A DNA stretch of 47,953 bases. It comes from JANNMJ01 sp031397815. GTDB lineage: Bacteria > Bacteroidota > Bacteroidia > Cytophagales > Hymenobacteraceae. How positions within the stretch are numbered: position 1 is the stretch's first letter; every line of letters starts with the position of its first letter. Made by a program: the position numbers and the translations under genes. The notes under the pieces were generated by a model. That model searched no databases and was not told the DNA's origin. It worked only from the letters and a program-made list of their open reading frames with translations. Positions 26,301-33,944 of this stretch are shown here, piece by piece. The DNA lies in the NCBI GenBank assembly GCA_031397815.1, contig JANNMJ010000112.1:1-47953 (forward strand), in the 5' to 3' direction.

Positions 26301-26475
26301 GCAAACAATAAGCGGAGTTTTCCGAGAGCCCTTCGGCCGTCGTGAGGCGCTTGAAGCGGAGCGTCGGGCCAGCGGCTTCGGCCCGAATGGTAGGCACGAG
26401 TGCCGCCGCCCGACCCACCCCGCCCAGCAGGACGGCGCACAGCGACAGAAGGAATAAAGCCAAGCGCGGCATCAT
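23329..26475 (-). CDS. Two-component sensor histidine kinase with beta-propeller sensor
   Basis: A 1048-residue membrane sensor. A signal peptide (MMPRLALFLLSLCAVLLGG) precedes about 14 propeller repeats of the Reg_prop type (LWVGTxGGLxRxDP, residues about 35-660), forming two propellers. A Y_Y_Y domain is near 700-805 (YAYRLRGLDDRWLDIGN, FTNLSPGTYTFEVKGANNDG). One membrane helix follows (about 817-835). The HisKA_3 domain has the phospho-accepting His855 in IARDLHDDMGSTLSSISIL. The ATPase domain shows the N-box EAVNNLAKYA (965), DDGVGF (996-1001) and GNGLTNMRARA. No receiver or helix-turn-helix is fused, so it needs a separate response regulator, and none is in the window. A GACCTTCG element ends 5 bases before the ATG. 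Confidence 0.93.
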   Translation of the reverse strand: MMPRLALFLLSLCAVLLGGVGRAAALVPTIRAEAAGPTLRFKRLTTAEGLSENSAYCLLTDRRGFLWVGTQEGLNRYDGTGFRVFRADARASGSLASGFILSLAEDGAGRLWVGTGGGGVARYDPVTEHFQVFRAEPGANKLPSDFVRAVLVDRQGHVWVGTEAGLCRFDPKTGTFRRYPPRANSRETSSLDNRLNAIHSLAQTPDGRVWAGSGAGQLLRVEEATQTLEVAWKPLATEASGAPDVGQRAITVLLPDRNWRLWIGTEGDGLRAFEPANGRLKTFRPTPGIPGGLPAAGVRSLLRDRSGTLWVGTTGGLAQLNTAQETFTSYRHNTGFPATSLPDDAVLALAQDRTGQMWVATESGLASFTNQVGAFARVSGIDADVWAIAPDRTAGHLWVGTESQGALLLAPDGTLTPTPLGSGGLPSPFVRALWPDPATGTVWVGMQSSGLAAYDPATQRIRRFRHDPRDSTSLADDYVRAIGPDRSGQLWVSTEGGLSCLNPATGHGRSFRNRPTDSTSLPSNYVRQAYEDQRKRVWVATGGGGLALLDAARKGRFTTFRHRPADSTSLPSNFVRVIHQDKRGRIWLGTEGGGLACLVDSRPPGRFRIWRAKEGLPANVVYAILEDGGGFLWLSTNRGIARFDPRTGIFRRYDARDGLVRDEFNAGAYARRADGHLYFGGPGGLLAFHPDSLRPNRLVPPVVLTGVRLFDQPLRLPDTAIGARRVLRLRPDQNFLTFEFAALNLRLPDKNRYAYRLRGLDDRWLDIGNRHEAPFTNLSPGTYTFEVKGANNDGVWNEQGATLRILIPPPWYRAWWFRLALVLAFLTLLWAAYRVRVNQLLALEQVRHGIARDLHDDMGSTLSSISILSQIATQHHSHGRAEQVAGLLDQIGESSGRMLDSMDDIVWAINPAHDGLEDVTTRMRIFASDVLEARGIDFTFSVAPEVLLMRLEMRARREFFLLFKEAVNNLAKYARCEHARIALTSSQRHLILTVEDDGVGFDPTAPARGGGNGLTNMRARANALRATLDFQTALGKGTTVSLRVPMGG

Positions 26476-26479
26476 GCGC

Positions 26480-26487
26480 CGAAGGTC
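26480..26487 (-). promoter_or_regulatory. -7-like element (GACCTTCG) for the sensor kinase
   Basis: The minus strand reads GACCTTCG followed by four bases and the ATG at 26475, the same spacing as at scpA and serB-serA. It deviates from TAnnTTTG at two positions, so it is a tentative call. Confidence 0.4.
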
Positions 26488-26566
26488 GGCACGAATACGG
26501 GAAAATACTAGCCGCTATCCGCTGATATACCCCCGGTTCTGCCTTCACTCCCCCTTCACGCTGGCC

Positions 26567-28498
26567 TCAGCGCAGCAAGCGGTGGGTGGTGGTGCGGCCG
26601 TCGGGCCACGTCAGGCGCAGCAGGTACACGCCCGCCGGGTAGGCGCGCAGGTCGAGGGGCATTTCGGCGCTGTCCGCCGCGACGACCGGCCCGAGCGGGC
26701 GGCCCAGCGCATCGGTCAGCAGCAGGCGGGCCGGGTGCGGCAGGTGCACTGTGAACCGGCCGTCGGGTGTGGGGTTCGGCCACACGCGCACCCCTGCGGC
26801 GGGGTTGGCGGCGGGCAGGCCCACCAGCGCCCGCACGCGCACCGTGTCGGTCAGGGCGCAGCCGCCGGCGTTGAACACGCGCACCCAGTACGGGCCCGGC
26901 GCGGCCGTGGTGAGGGTGGCAGTGGTGTCGCCGGTGTTCCACTGAAACTGCTGCCCGCCGTTGCCGAGCACGGTAAACGTGGCGGTTTGCCCGGTCGCCA
27001 GCGTCACGTCCGGCCCCAGATCGAAGGGCGTGGGGGGCGGCAGCACGCGCACCACCACCGAGGCGGTATCGGTGGCGCAGGCGGCGGTGCCGGTGACGAA
27101 GTAGCGCGTGGTGGTGAGCGGCGCCACGCGGGGTTGGCCCCCGGCGAGCACCTGCCCACCCGGTCCCGTCCACGCGAAGCGGTCGGCCCCGGCGCCGAAG
27201 GCCACGAGCTGCACGGTGTCGCCCGCCGGGCACACGGCCGCCCGCGAGGCCTGCGCTTGCAGCTTGTTGGCGTTGCGGAAAAGCGTTTGATTGAGCACCG
27301 GCGTGGAAGCGGCGAACCCGCTGAGGGAATCGTACCACAGCTGCGGTCGGCACGCCAGCCCCGGCTGGTTGGGACAGTCGATCCGGCTGAACCAATTGCT
27401 GTAAAAATAGTGGTCTCCAGGAATGGGACTGCGCCGTCCGGAGGTAAAGTAGAGCCGTCCGTCCATTGCCAGCTGAATATCGCCGACGCCTTCAAGGTCG
27501 GGATGTTCCACCAGCACCACCCGCGAGGCGACGACGGCGGCGGGAGTGCTAGCCGTCAGATCATACTGTACGAGGGCGGGCAGCATCGGCGGCACCGTGT
27601 CTTGCAGGAACCCGACGTACAGCTTGCGGCCGTCCGGGGAAAACGCCGCCGTCCGGCAGTGGGTGCCGGTGGGGACGTGCAGGGGCAGGGAAAACCAGTG
27701 CGCGAACCGTCCCGTGGTGCGGTCGAAGCGGTAGAGCTCCACGGTGCTGTCGGTGGGGCAGGAGAGCAGCTCACTATCAGCCGATCCCCGAATAAAGTGA
27801 ATTCGGTAAAGTAGGAGAGTAGAGTCTTCGACGAACAGCGGGACGGGCGCATTGGCCGCCGAGGCCACCACGGCCCCGATTCCGGCGGGCGTCACGGGCC
27901 AGGCCAGCAAGCTGTCGCCGCGATAATTGACGCTCACGACCCACGAATCGCGGTTGTTGGCGTGGAGCAGCACCGTGAGCTTGGGCGCTACGGTATCGCG
28001 CACGGCGGGGCGCCCCGTCGCCAGCGGCAGGACCAGATCGCCCCGGCCCGAATCGAGGCGCATATCCACGAGGCCATACCGCAGCTGCGGCACCAACTCA
28101 TACTGACCCAAAGAGTCTCTACCCGAGGCAGGGATGTAGGTATTGAAGATGTAATACTGCGCAGCATTCCCTGGGTTCGGCACGATGGCCGTACCCCCCC
28201 GGCGGGTCGGCATCGACGCAAAGACGGTCGGAATGACGGCTGTCGGCATCGGCTGTTCATTGCGGTTGAGGACGTACTCCGCCGAGCCGCAGTAGAACAG
28301 CAGGTTGCCGCGGGCATCGCTGATCGTGCCGGGGCCGGGTTCACCCGCACCATTATATACTGGATGAGAAACAGGCGGCGATTGGTTGAAATCAACAGCA
28401 GTAGTTGCCATATACCACCACGCGCCCTGCCGTTGTTGGGCGTGCGCGCTGCCGAGGATTGCCAGCAGAAGCCAGTTGATTAATGCGAAGCGTCTCAT
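26567..28498 (-). CDS. T9SS sorting domain protein with propeller-like body
   Basis: A 643-residue secreted protein starting MRRFALINWLLLAILGSAHAQ. The N-terminal 400 residues form repeated beta units of the kind seen in Bacteroidota seven-bladed propeller surface proteins (GNLLFYCGSAEYVLNRNEQPM, FSPDGRKLYVGF, IQLAMDGRLYFTSG). Next come two immunoglobulin-like/PKD-type segments (FAWTGPGGQVLAGGQP, FDLGPDVTLATGQTATFTV, FQWNTGDTTATLTT). The end (VWPNPTPDGRFTVHL to VYLLRLTWPDGRTTTHRLL) is a type A T9SS tail. The frame to 28597 is rejected because the signal peptide starts at 28498. Function is unknown; there is a 91-bp gap to the kinase. Confidence 0.88.
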   Translation of the reverse strand: MRRFALINWLLLAILGSAHAQQRQGAWWYMATTAVDFNQSPPVSHPVYNGAGEPGPGTISDARGNLLFYCGSAEYVLNRNEQPMPTAVIPTVFASMPTRRGGTAIVPNPGNAAQYYIFNTYIPASGRDSLGQYELVPQLRYGLVDMRLDSGRGDLVLPLATGRPAVRDTVAPKLTVLLHANNRDSWVVSVNYRGDSLLAWPVTPAGIGAVVASAANAPVPLFVEDSTLLLYRIHFIRGSADSELLSCPTDSTVELYRFDRTTGRFAHWFSLPLHVPTGTHCRTAAFSPDGRKLYVGFLQDTVPPMLPALVQYDLTASTPAAVVASRVVLVEHPDLEGVGDIQLAMDGRLYFTSGRRSPIPGDHYFYSNWFSRIDCPNQPGLACRPQLWYDSLSGFAASTPVLNQTLFRNANKLQAQASRAAVCPAGDTVQLVAFGAGADRFAWTGPGGQVLAGGQPRVAPLTTTRYFVTGTAACATDTASVVVRVLPPPTPFDLGPDVTLATGQTATFTVLGNGGQQFQWNTGDTTATLTTAAPGPYWVRVFNAGGCALTDTVRVRALVGLPAANPAAGVRVWPNPTPDGRFTVHLPHPARLLLTDALGRPLGPVVAADSAEMPLDLRAYPAGVYLLRLTWPDGRTTTHRLLR

Positions 28499-28599
28499 TG
28501 GGAAAGGGGGAAAAGAGAAAAAGAAGAGAATCGAAGAATCCATTGGAGTCAACTCGCTTTCACTGCTGCGCTTTGTCGGCTGATTCCTGACCAGCAAGC

Positions 28600-28651
28600 T
28601 CAGAAAACAAAAACTCCTGACCCTTCCGCACGGGGCGGAAGAGTCAGGAGT
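28600..28651 (-). terminator. Intrinsic terminator of the M13 peptidase gene
   Basis: A 17-bp stem (28613-28629 with 28635-28651, one mismatch) is followed on the minus strand by TTTGTTTTCTG. It lies 48 bp beyond the stop. Confidence 0.88.
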
Positions 28652-28699
28652 GAAGTTAAGCAGGCACGGCGCTGCGGCGCGAAAGGCCGCCCGGTCAGC

Positions 28700-30808
28700 C
28701 TACCAGATCTTGGCGCGCTTGTCCATCGCCCGAACCATCTTGGTACCGTCTTTACAACCGAACGACTCGTAGAACGCCGGCATCAGCGAGAGCGGGCCGT
28801 TCACGCGGAACATCGCCGGCGAGTGCGGGTCGGTCATCACCTGCTGACGCAGGTATTCCGGACGGGCATTCACGCGCCAAATCTGCGCGAACGACAGGAA
28901 GAAGCGCTGCGAAGGCGTTTTGTCGTCGATGATTTCGTTCGATTTGAACTGCGGCGTCATCTTGAACGCGTCGTAGGCGATGTTCAGGCCGCCGATGTCG
29001 GCGATGTTCTCGCCCATCGTCAGCTTGCCGTTCACGTTCACCGAGTCAATCGGCTGGTAAGCCGAGTACTGCTCGTCGACCAACGCGGTGCGCGATGCGA
29101 ACTGCGCCGAGTCCTTCGCGGTCCACCACGATTTCAGGTTGCCCTGCGCATCGTACAGACGGCCTTGGTCGTCGAAGCCGTGGGTGATTTCGTGGCCGAT
29201 AACGGCGCCGATCCCACCGTAGTTGACGGCATCATCGGCGTTCGGGTCGTAGAACGGCGGTTGCAGGATGCCTGCGGGGAACGCGATCTCGTTCAGACCG
29301 GGGTTGTAGTAGGCGTTAACGGTCGGCGGGGTCATTCCCCATTCCATCCGATCCACTGGCTTGCCGAGCTTGCTCGAATTGTCGAACGTGCCCCACTCAC
29401 GCGCCCGCAGCACGTTGGCGGCGTAAGACGTGCGCTCAACTTTGAGGGCCGAGTAATCTTTCCACTTGTCGGGGTAGCCGATTTTCACCGTGAAGGCGCG
29501 CAGCTTGTTCTGGGCTTGCGCTTTGGTTTCGGGCGTCATCCAATCCGACGCGTCGATGCGCTTCGAGAAGGCGGCTTGCAGGTTCTGCACCAGCTCCTGC
29601 GCGCGGCGCTTGGCAGCGGGCGTAAACGCTTTCTCGACGTAAAGCTGACCGAAGGCCTCGCCGAGCGCGCCGTCGGTGGCGCGCAGAATGCGCTTCCAGC
29701 GCGGCTGCATCGCCTTGGCACCGTTGAGGGTCTTCGAGTAGAAATCGAAGTTGGCCTGCACGTAAGCCTGTGGCAGCGTGCCCGCGAACGACGAAATCAG
29801 CTTCGACTTCAAGTACGCCTGCCAATCCGGAATGCTCACCGTTTTGAGCATCGTCGAAGCCTCTTCAAAGAACTTCGGCTGTCCCACGATGATTTCCTTC
29901 GCCGTCCCGAGCTTCACTTCCTGCATCTGGAGCGCCCAGTTGAAGTTCGGCGCCTTCTTGACGAGGTCCGCGACGGCCATCTTGTTGTAGTTGGCGTACG
30001 GGTCGCGCAGCTCCACGCGGCCTTTCGAGGCTTTCGCGAGACGCGTCTCGATCCGCAACACGGCGTCGGTGTGCTTCTTGGCGTCGGCTTCGCTTTCGCC
30101 GGAAAGCTGGAAGATTTTCGTCAGGTAGTTGCGGTATTCGCCGCGCACCATCTCCGACCGCTTATCGTCTTTAAGGTACATATCCTTGTCGGGCAGCCCA
30201 AGGCCGCTCTGACCGGCAAAAACCGCGTACTGGGTCGAATTCTTATCATCCTGACCCACGCCGAGGTTGAACAGCGAGCCGGTCCCGATGACCTGATGCC
30301 GCGCCAGCACCTTCTGCAAATCCGTCAGATTCTTGATGCTCTTGATGCGCGTCAGCTCGCCTTGCAGCGGCATCAGCCCATTCTTCTCGATGCTGACGGT
30401 ATCCATCCCAGCAGCGTAATAATCGCCGACTTTCTGCTGATTCGTCCCGGCCGCGCCGGGCGTTTTCGCCGCGCTTTCGAGGATGTTGCGCAGGATGGCG
30501 TTGTTACGGTCGGCGAGCTCGTTGAACGAACCCCACCGGACTTCCGCCGCCGGTACCGGGTTGTTCTTGATCCAGTTGCCGTTGGCGTACTTGAAGAAGT
30601 CGGCGCACGGTTCGACGCTAGGGTCGATGTTCGCCAGATTCAGGCCCGTGCCTTTTTTCGAGGGCGGCGGTGGGGGCGGCGGAGGAGTGGCAGCCACGGC
30701 CGGAGCCGGAGCAGGTGCCTTGGCAGCGGGCTGCTTGGAAGAGCCGCAACCCGACCCAATCAGCAGAAAACCGGCCATCAGCGCGGCCGTCCGGGAAAAA
30801 GCGATCAT
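28700..30808 (-). CDS. M13-family metallopeptidase, lipoprotein
   Basis: A 702-residue zinc endopeptidase of the neprilysin/PepO family. Start MIAFSRTAALMAGFLLIGSGC gives a lipoprotein signal (Cys21), then a Pro/Ala-rich linker. The N-terminal domain has IDPSVEPCADFFKYANGNWI, typical of M13. The catalytic part has VNAYYNPGLNEIAFPAGILQ, then VIGHEITHGFDDQG (His539, Glu540, His543) and GENIADIGG (third ligand Glu600). The end FRVNGPLSLMPAFYESFGC and a terminal W is characteristic. The longer frame to 30865 contains the promoter and is rejected. It is expected to be anchored in the outer or inner membrane facing the periplasm, cutting peptides. Confidence 0.95.
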   Translation of the reverse strand: MIAFSRTAALMAGFLLIGSGCGSSKQPAAKAPAPAPAVAATPPPPPPPPSKKGTGLNLANIDPSVEPCADFFKYANGNWIKNNPVPAAEVRWGSFNELADRNNAILRNILESAAKTPGAAGTNQQKVGDYYAAGMDTVSIEKNGLMPLQGELTRIKSIKNLTDLQKVLARHQVIGTGSLFNLGVGQDDKNSTQYAVFAGQSGLGLPDKDMYLKDDKRSEMVRGEYRNYLTKIFQLSGESEADAKKHTDAVLRIETRLAKASKGRVELRDPYANYNKMAVADLVKKAPNFNWALQMQEVKLGTAKEIIVGQPKFFEEASTMLKTVSIPDWQAYLKSKLISSFAGTLPQAYVQANFDFYSKTLNGAKAMQPRWKRILRATDGALGEAFGQLYVEKAFTPAAKRRAQELVQNLQAAFSKRIDASDWMTPETKAQAQNKLRAFTVKIGYPDKWKDYSALKVERTSYAANVLRAREWGTFDNSSKLGKPVDRMEWGMTPPTVNAYYNPGLNEIAFPAGILQPPFYDPNADDAVNYGGIGAVIGHEITHGFDDQGRLYDAQGNLKSWWTAKDSAQFASRTALVDEQYSAYQPIDSVNVNGKLTMGENIADIGGLNIAYDAFKMTPQFKSNEIIDDKTPSQRFFLSFAQIWRVNARPEYLRQQVMTDPHSPAMFRVNGPLSLMPAFYESFGCKDGTKMVRAMDKRAKIW

Positions 30809-30862
30809 ACGAGAACGAGGAAGTAAAAACGAGGGACGCGCCGCGTATCGGGCGGAGCGAAC

Positions 30863-30870
30863 CAAAGGTA
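30863..30870 (-). promoter_or_regulatory. -7 element (TACCTTTG) for the M13 peptidase gene
   Basis: An exact TAnnTTTG match on the minus strand, 54 bp upstream of the ATG at 30808. Confidence 0.6.
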
Positions 30871-30904
30871 AGAACGCCCGCGCAGGGTTGCACTGAGGGG
30901 AGAG

Positions 30905-30945
30905 TAATTAATGATTAGTAATTGAGAATTAATAATCTTTTACCG
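30905..30945. repeat. AT-rich inverted motif
   Basis: An AT-only-like stretch with repeated TAATTAAT/ATTAAT and AGTAATTGAGAATT words stands out from the GC-rich surroundings in the 272-bp gap 30809-31080. It may be a short dispersed element or a promoter-proximal AT tract; the rest of the gap shows nothing else. Confidence 0.4.
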
Positions 30946-31080
30946 GTGGAAGCGGGTTTGATTTTGATGCTTTCTTGGCGGTGGTTCATCGGCATCAGTC
31001 CCGATCAGCTTTTCTCTGATGGTGACTGTTGATGACGAATGTTGATGACGGACGGGGCCGATTACTTAGGATACTAGCCT

Positions 31081-31500
31081 CTAATGCGGCACCTGCGCCA
31101 GCCACGCCATCGCGTCAGGCTCGCTTTCGAAGAGGCGGTAGGTGAGGGCGGCCACCTCAGCGTCGGCCATCACCTGATTAACCGAGAGCTGCGCGTACAT
31201 ATCATCCGGAATGATCACGGCGCCGTAGACCTTGTCGGGGCGCTGCTGATTTTGGTCGAGCCAATAGCCCACGATCCACGCGCTTTCTTCAGGGGTGAAG
31301 GCGGTCATGGGACGCTGGTCGCTGAGGATGCGGGCCCAGCCGCGCTGCGTGAGCAGGCGCCCGACGTGCGTTAGAAATGCCTGAAAATATTCGAGCTGGC
31401 GGGTGCCAGACTTGTATTGAACGACGGCGAAACCATCCGGATGCTCCCAGATGCGGCCTACCGCGTTTTCATAGTAAAGGAGCCACTCAGTAGGTGTCAT
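31081..31500 (-). CDS. STAS/SpoIIAA-like small protein
   Basis: A 139-residue cytoplasmic protein without signal or membrane segment. The fold pattern resembles the SpoIIAA-like/STAS group: a beta start (FAVVQYKSGTRQLEYFQAF), helix, ARILSDQRPMTAFTPEESAWIVGYWL with a conserved SD.R..... step, VYGAVIIPDDMYAQLSVNQV, and a final YRLFESEPDAMAWL. Family assignment is by eye and moderate. It is transcribed divergently from serB-serA and lies alone. The biological role is unknown. Confidence 0.65.
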   Translation of the reverse strand: MTPTEWLLYYENAVGRIWEHPDGFAVVQYKSGTRQLEYFQAFLTHVGRLLTQRGWARILSDQRPMTAFTPEESAWIVGYWLDQNQQRPDKVYGAVIIPDDMYAQLSVNQVMADAEVAALTYRLFESEPDAMAWLAQVPH

Positions 31501-31656
31501 TGCAGGTTTATCGACAGGGAGGGTAGAAAGAGCTCGTTTTCCTGCCTACGCATTTTTGCCGCCGATGGTCGTGAAAATCCCATCATTGTGTGATGCGGGC
31601 GCGCCGTTGGCGGCGGTTTGCCGTACTGCCGTTGCAGCAACCCAACCGCCTCCCCC

Positions 31657-31664
31657 GACCTTTG
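31657..31664 (+). promoter_or_regulatory. -7-like element (GACCTTTG) four bases before the serB-serA GTG
   Basis: GACCTTTG differs from TAnnTTTG at the first base only (G for T; A retained). It ends at 31664 and the GTG starts at 31669. The identical spacing at scpA supports both the promoter and the start choice. Confidence 0.55.
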
Positions 31665-31668
31665 CCCC

Positions 31669-33579
31669 GTGACAACTCCCGTGACTACCACTGCCCTCCC
31701 GACCCTTGTCATTGATTTCGACTCTACTTTCTGCCGTCTCGAAGCCCTCGACGAGCTGGCCGCCTTAGCCCTCGCCGACCAGCCCGATGGCGCGGAACGG
31801 CTCGCCGAAATCCGGCATCTGACGGAGCAGGCAATGGCCGGGGAGCTATCCTTTGGCGATGCTTTGCGGCGGCGCGTGAGCCTGCTGAACGCTCATTCGC
31901 GCCATTTGGCGCCGTTGGTGGCGCACCTGAAAGCGAACGTCAGCGAGAGCATCAAGCGCAATAAGACGTTCTTCGAGCGCTTCGCCGAGCGGGTGCTCAT
32001 CGTGAGTGCGGGGTTTCGGGAAGTGATTGAGCCGGTGGTCGCCGAGTTCGGGATTCCCGCGCAAAACGTCTTCGCCAACTCCTTCACCTACGGCCCCGAC
32101 GGCGCCATTACCGGTTTCGACGCCGACAATCCGCTCGCCCAAGACAAAGGCAAAATCACGCAGCTCCGGCAGATGGATTTGCCCGGCGACGTGTACGTCC
32201 TCGGCGACGGCTGGACCGATTACGAAATCCGCCAAGCCGGGCTGGCCGACCGGTTTTACGCCTACACCGAAAACGTCGAGCGCCCACGCGTCGTGGCCGC
32301 CGCCGACGGCGTTTTGCCGTCGTTCGACGAGTTTCTGTACCTCAACAAGCTCCCCATGACCCTCTCATATCCGAAATCGCGCTTGCGCGTCCTGCTCCTC
32401 GAAAACGTCCATCCTGAAGCCGAACGCCTATTTCGGGAACAGGGTTTTCCGGTGGAAATCGTCAAAGGCGCGCTGTCGGAAGACGAGCTGATGGAGCGCA
32501 TCAAGGGCGTGAGCATCCTTGGCATCCGCTCGAAAACGCAGGTCACGGAACGCGTGCTGGAAGCCGCCGACCGGCTGTTGGCGGTCGGGGCGTTCTGTAT
32601 CGGCACGAATCAGATTGACCTCGCGGGCTGTCTGCGGCGCGGCATTGCCGTGTTCAACGCGCCGTTCTCGAATACGCGCTCGGTGGTGGAATTGGCGCTC
32701 GGGCAGCTCATTATGCTGGCGCGGCGCATCCCGTACCTCAACCCGAAAATGCACCGCGGCGAGTGGGATAAATCGGCGGGCGGCGCCTTCGAGGTGCGCG
32801 GCAAAACGCTCGGCATCGTCGGGTACGGCAACATTGGCTCGCAGCTTTCGGTGGTGGCGGAAGCCATCGGGATGCGCGTCATTTTTTATGACACCGCCGA
32901 AAAGCTCGTCCTCGGCAACGCCACACGCGCCACCTCGCTCCACGAGCTGCTCGCGCAAGCCGATATCGTCACGCTCCACGTCGACGGCCGCTCAGAGAAC
33001 ACGCACCTCATCGCCGCCGCCGAATTGGCGCTGATGAAGCCCGGCGCCATCCTGCTGAACCTCTCCCGCGGCCACGTCCTCGACCTCGACGCCCTCGCCG
33101 AAAGCATCAAAACCGGCCACCTCGGCGGCGCCTCCGTCGACGTCTTCCCCTACGAGCCGAAGACGAACGACGAGCCGTTCGAGTCGCCCCTACGCGGCCT
33201 GCCGAACGTGCTGATTACACCCCACATCGGCGGCTCCACGGCGGAAGCGCAATTTAATATCGGCCAATTCGTGCCCGGTCGGATTCTCGATTATATCAAC
33301 ACCGGCAACACGCAGCAATCGGTCAATTTCCCCACCGTACAGCTTCCGGCGCTGCAAAAGGCCCACCGCCTGCTCCACATCCACGCCAACGTGCCGGGGA
33401 TTCTGGCGAAAATCAACCAAGTTCTTGCTTCGCATCAAATTAATATCGTCGGTCAATACTTAAAAACCAACGAGACGATTGGTTATGTAATTACGGATGT
33501 TGAGGCGGAATATTCCACGGAATTAACGGATGAATTGCGGGCGATTCCGCAGACGATTCGGTTTCGGGTTTTGTATTAG
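31669..33579 (+). CDS. Bifunctional phosphoserine phosphatase / D-3-phosphoglycerate dehydrogenase
   Basis: A 636-residue fusion of the first and last enzymes of serine biosynthesis. Residues 1-229 are a HAD phosphatase: VIDFDSTF (nucleophile Asp16, acid Asp18), VLIVSAGFREVIEPV, NPLAQDKGKITQL, and VLGDGWTDYEI. Residues 230-636 are a full-length E. coli-type SerA: GIRSKTQVTERVL, NAPFSNTRSVVELALG, the NAD motif GIVGYGNIGSQ, NLSRGHVLDLDAL (active Arg), DVFPYEPKTNDEPF (Glu), TPHIGGSTAEAQ (His), and a C-terminal ACT domain ending IPQTIRFRVLY. The ACT domain suggests feedback inhibition by serine. The aminotransferase SerC is not in the window. Start at GTG 31669 rests on the -7 element; GTG 31681 is an alternative. 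Confidence 0.93.
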   Translation: MTTPVTTTALPTLVIDFDSTFCRLEALDELAALALADQPDGAERLAEIRHLTEQAMAGELSFGDALRRRVSLLNAHSRHLAPLVAHLKANVSESIKRNKTFFERFAERVLIVSAGFREVIEPVVAEFGIPAQNVFANSFTYGPDGAITGFDADNPLAQDKGKITQLRQMDLPGDVYVLGDGWTDYEIRQAGLADRFYAYTENVERPRVVAAADGVLPSFDEFLYLNKLPMTLSYPKSRLRVLLLENVHPEAERLFREQGFPVEIVKGALSEDELMERIKGVSILGIRSKTQVTERVLEAADRLLAVGAFCIGTNQIDLAGCLRRGIAVFNAPFSNTRSVVELALGQLIMLARRIPYLNPKMHRGEWDKSAGGAFEVRGKTLGIVGYGNIGSQLSVVAEAIGMRVIFYDTAEKLVLGNATRATSLHELLAQADIVTLHVDGRSENTHLIAAAELALMKPGAILLNLSRGHVLDLDALAESIKTGHLGGASVDVFPYEPKTNDEPFESPLRGLPNVLITPHIGGSTAEAQFNIGQFVPGRILDYINTGNTQQSVNFPTVQLPALQKAHRLLHIHANVPGILAKINQVLASHQINIVGQYLKTNETIGYVITDVEAEYSTELTDELRAIPQTIRFRVLY

Positions 33580-33611
33580 GGAGTTGGGGGGCGGCGCGTG
33601 CCCCGGCGCGT

Positions 33612-33647
33612 GCCCAGGGTAGCCTTCGGCAACCCTGGGCTTCTATT
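33612..33647 (+). terminator. Probable terminator of serB-serA
   Basis: A perfect 9-bp stem (33612-33620 with 33632-33640) is followed by TTCTATT. It lies 33 bp after the stop. Confidence 0.6.
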
Positions 33648-33761
33648 ATGAAACCCCTTCGGGGTATTACAAATGTTTTATTGGAACGCGGCTCCAGCCC
33701 CGTGTCGCCTATTCGCGGGACTCTGGCCCGCCATCCCAATCGGCGCATTCCTAACCGCGAC

Positions 33762-33835
33762 GCGTGGTCAGCTCTGTCCCAGAGATGGTGTCAATAGGCG
33801 AATCAACGCCATCTCTGGGACAGAGCTGGCCACGC
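33762..33835. repeat. 27-bp inverted repeat, dispersed palindrome
   Basis: Arms 33762-33788 and 33809-33835 are inverted copies with one mismatch, spaced by 20 bp. The core reads CTCTGTCCCAGAGA. Single arms recur at 23251-23282 and, with two changes, at 45274-45298. Confidence 0.9.
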
Positions 33836-33944
33836 GCTCCTCTCGAACCCCAACGGGGTTCTACCCCGCGCCACCCCCCAAACCCCCACCCGCCCCACCG
33901 CGTAGCTCTAGGCAGCTCTTCACCTCATTACCAGCAGCTGCCTG

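Larger units (their letters stand above)
33580..33944. other. Gene-free region with three palindromes
   Basis: This gap holds a terminator-like palindrome (33612-33640), a short CCCC/GGGG hairpin near 33653-33665, and the long inverted repeat at 33762-33835. A second CCCCAACGGGG motif at 33848 resembles one at 43146-43178. No gene is seen. Confidence 0.7.

Noticed and set aside
28823..30826. Long plus-strand open frame (667 codons) opposite the M13 peptidase gene
   Set aside because: Arg/His-rich shadow frame typical of GC-rich antisense; the minus-strand frame has clear family motifs. The same applies to the frames at 2465-3766, 37360-38844, 38854-40686 and 43494-45050.
31618..31668. TTG-based extension of the SerB-SerA fusion
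   Set aside because: It crosses the promoter element at 31657-31664; the phosphatase domain starts after the GTG.
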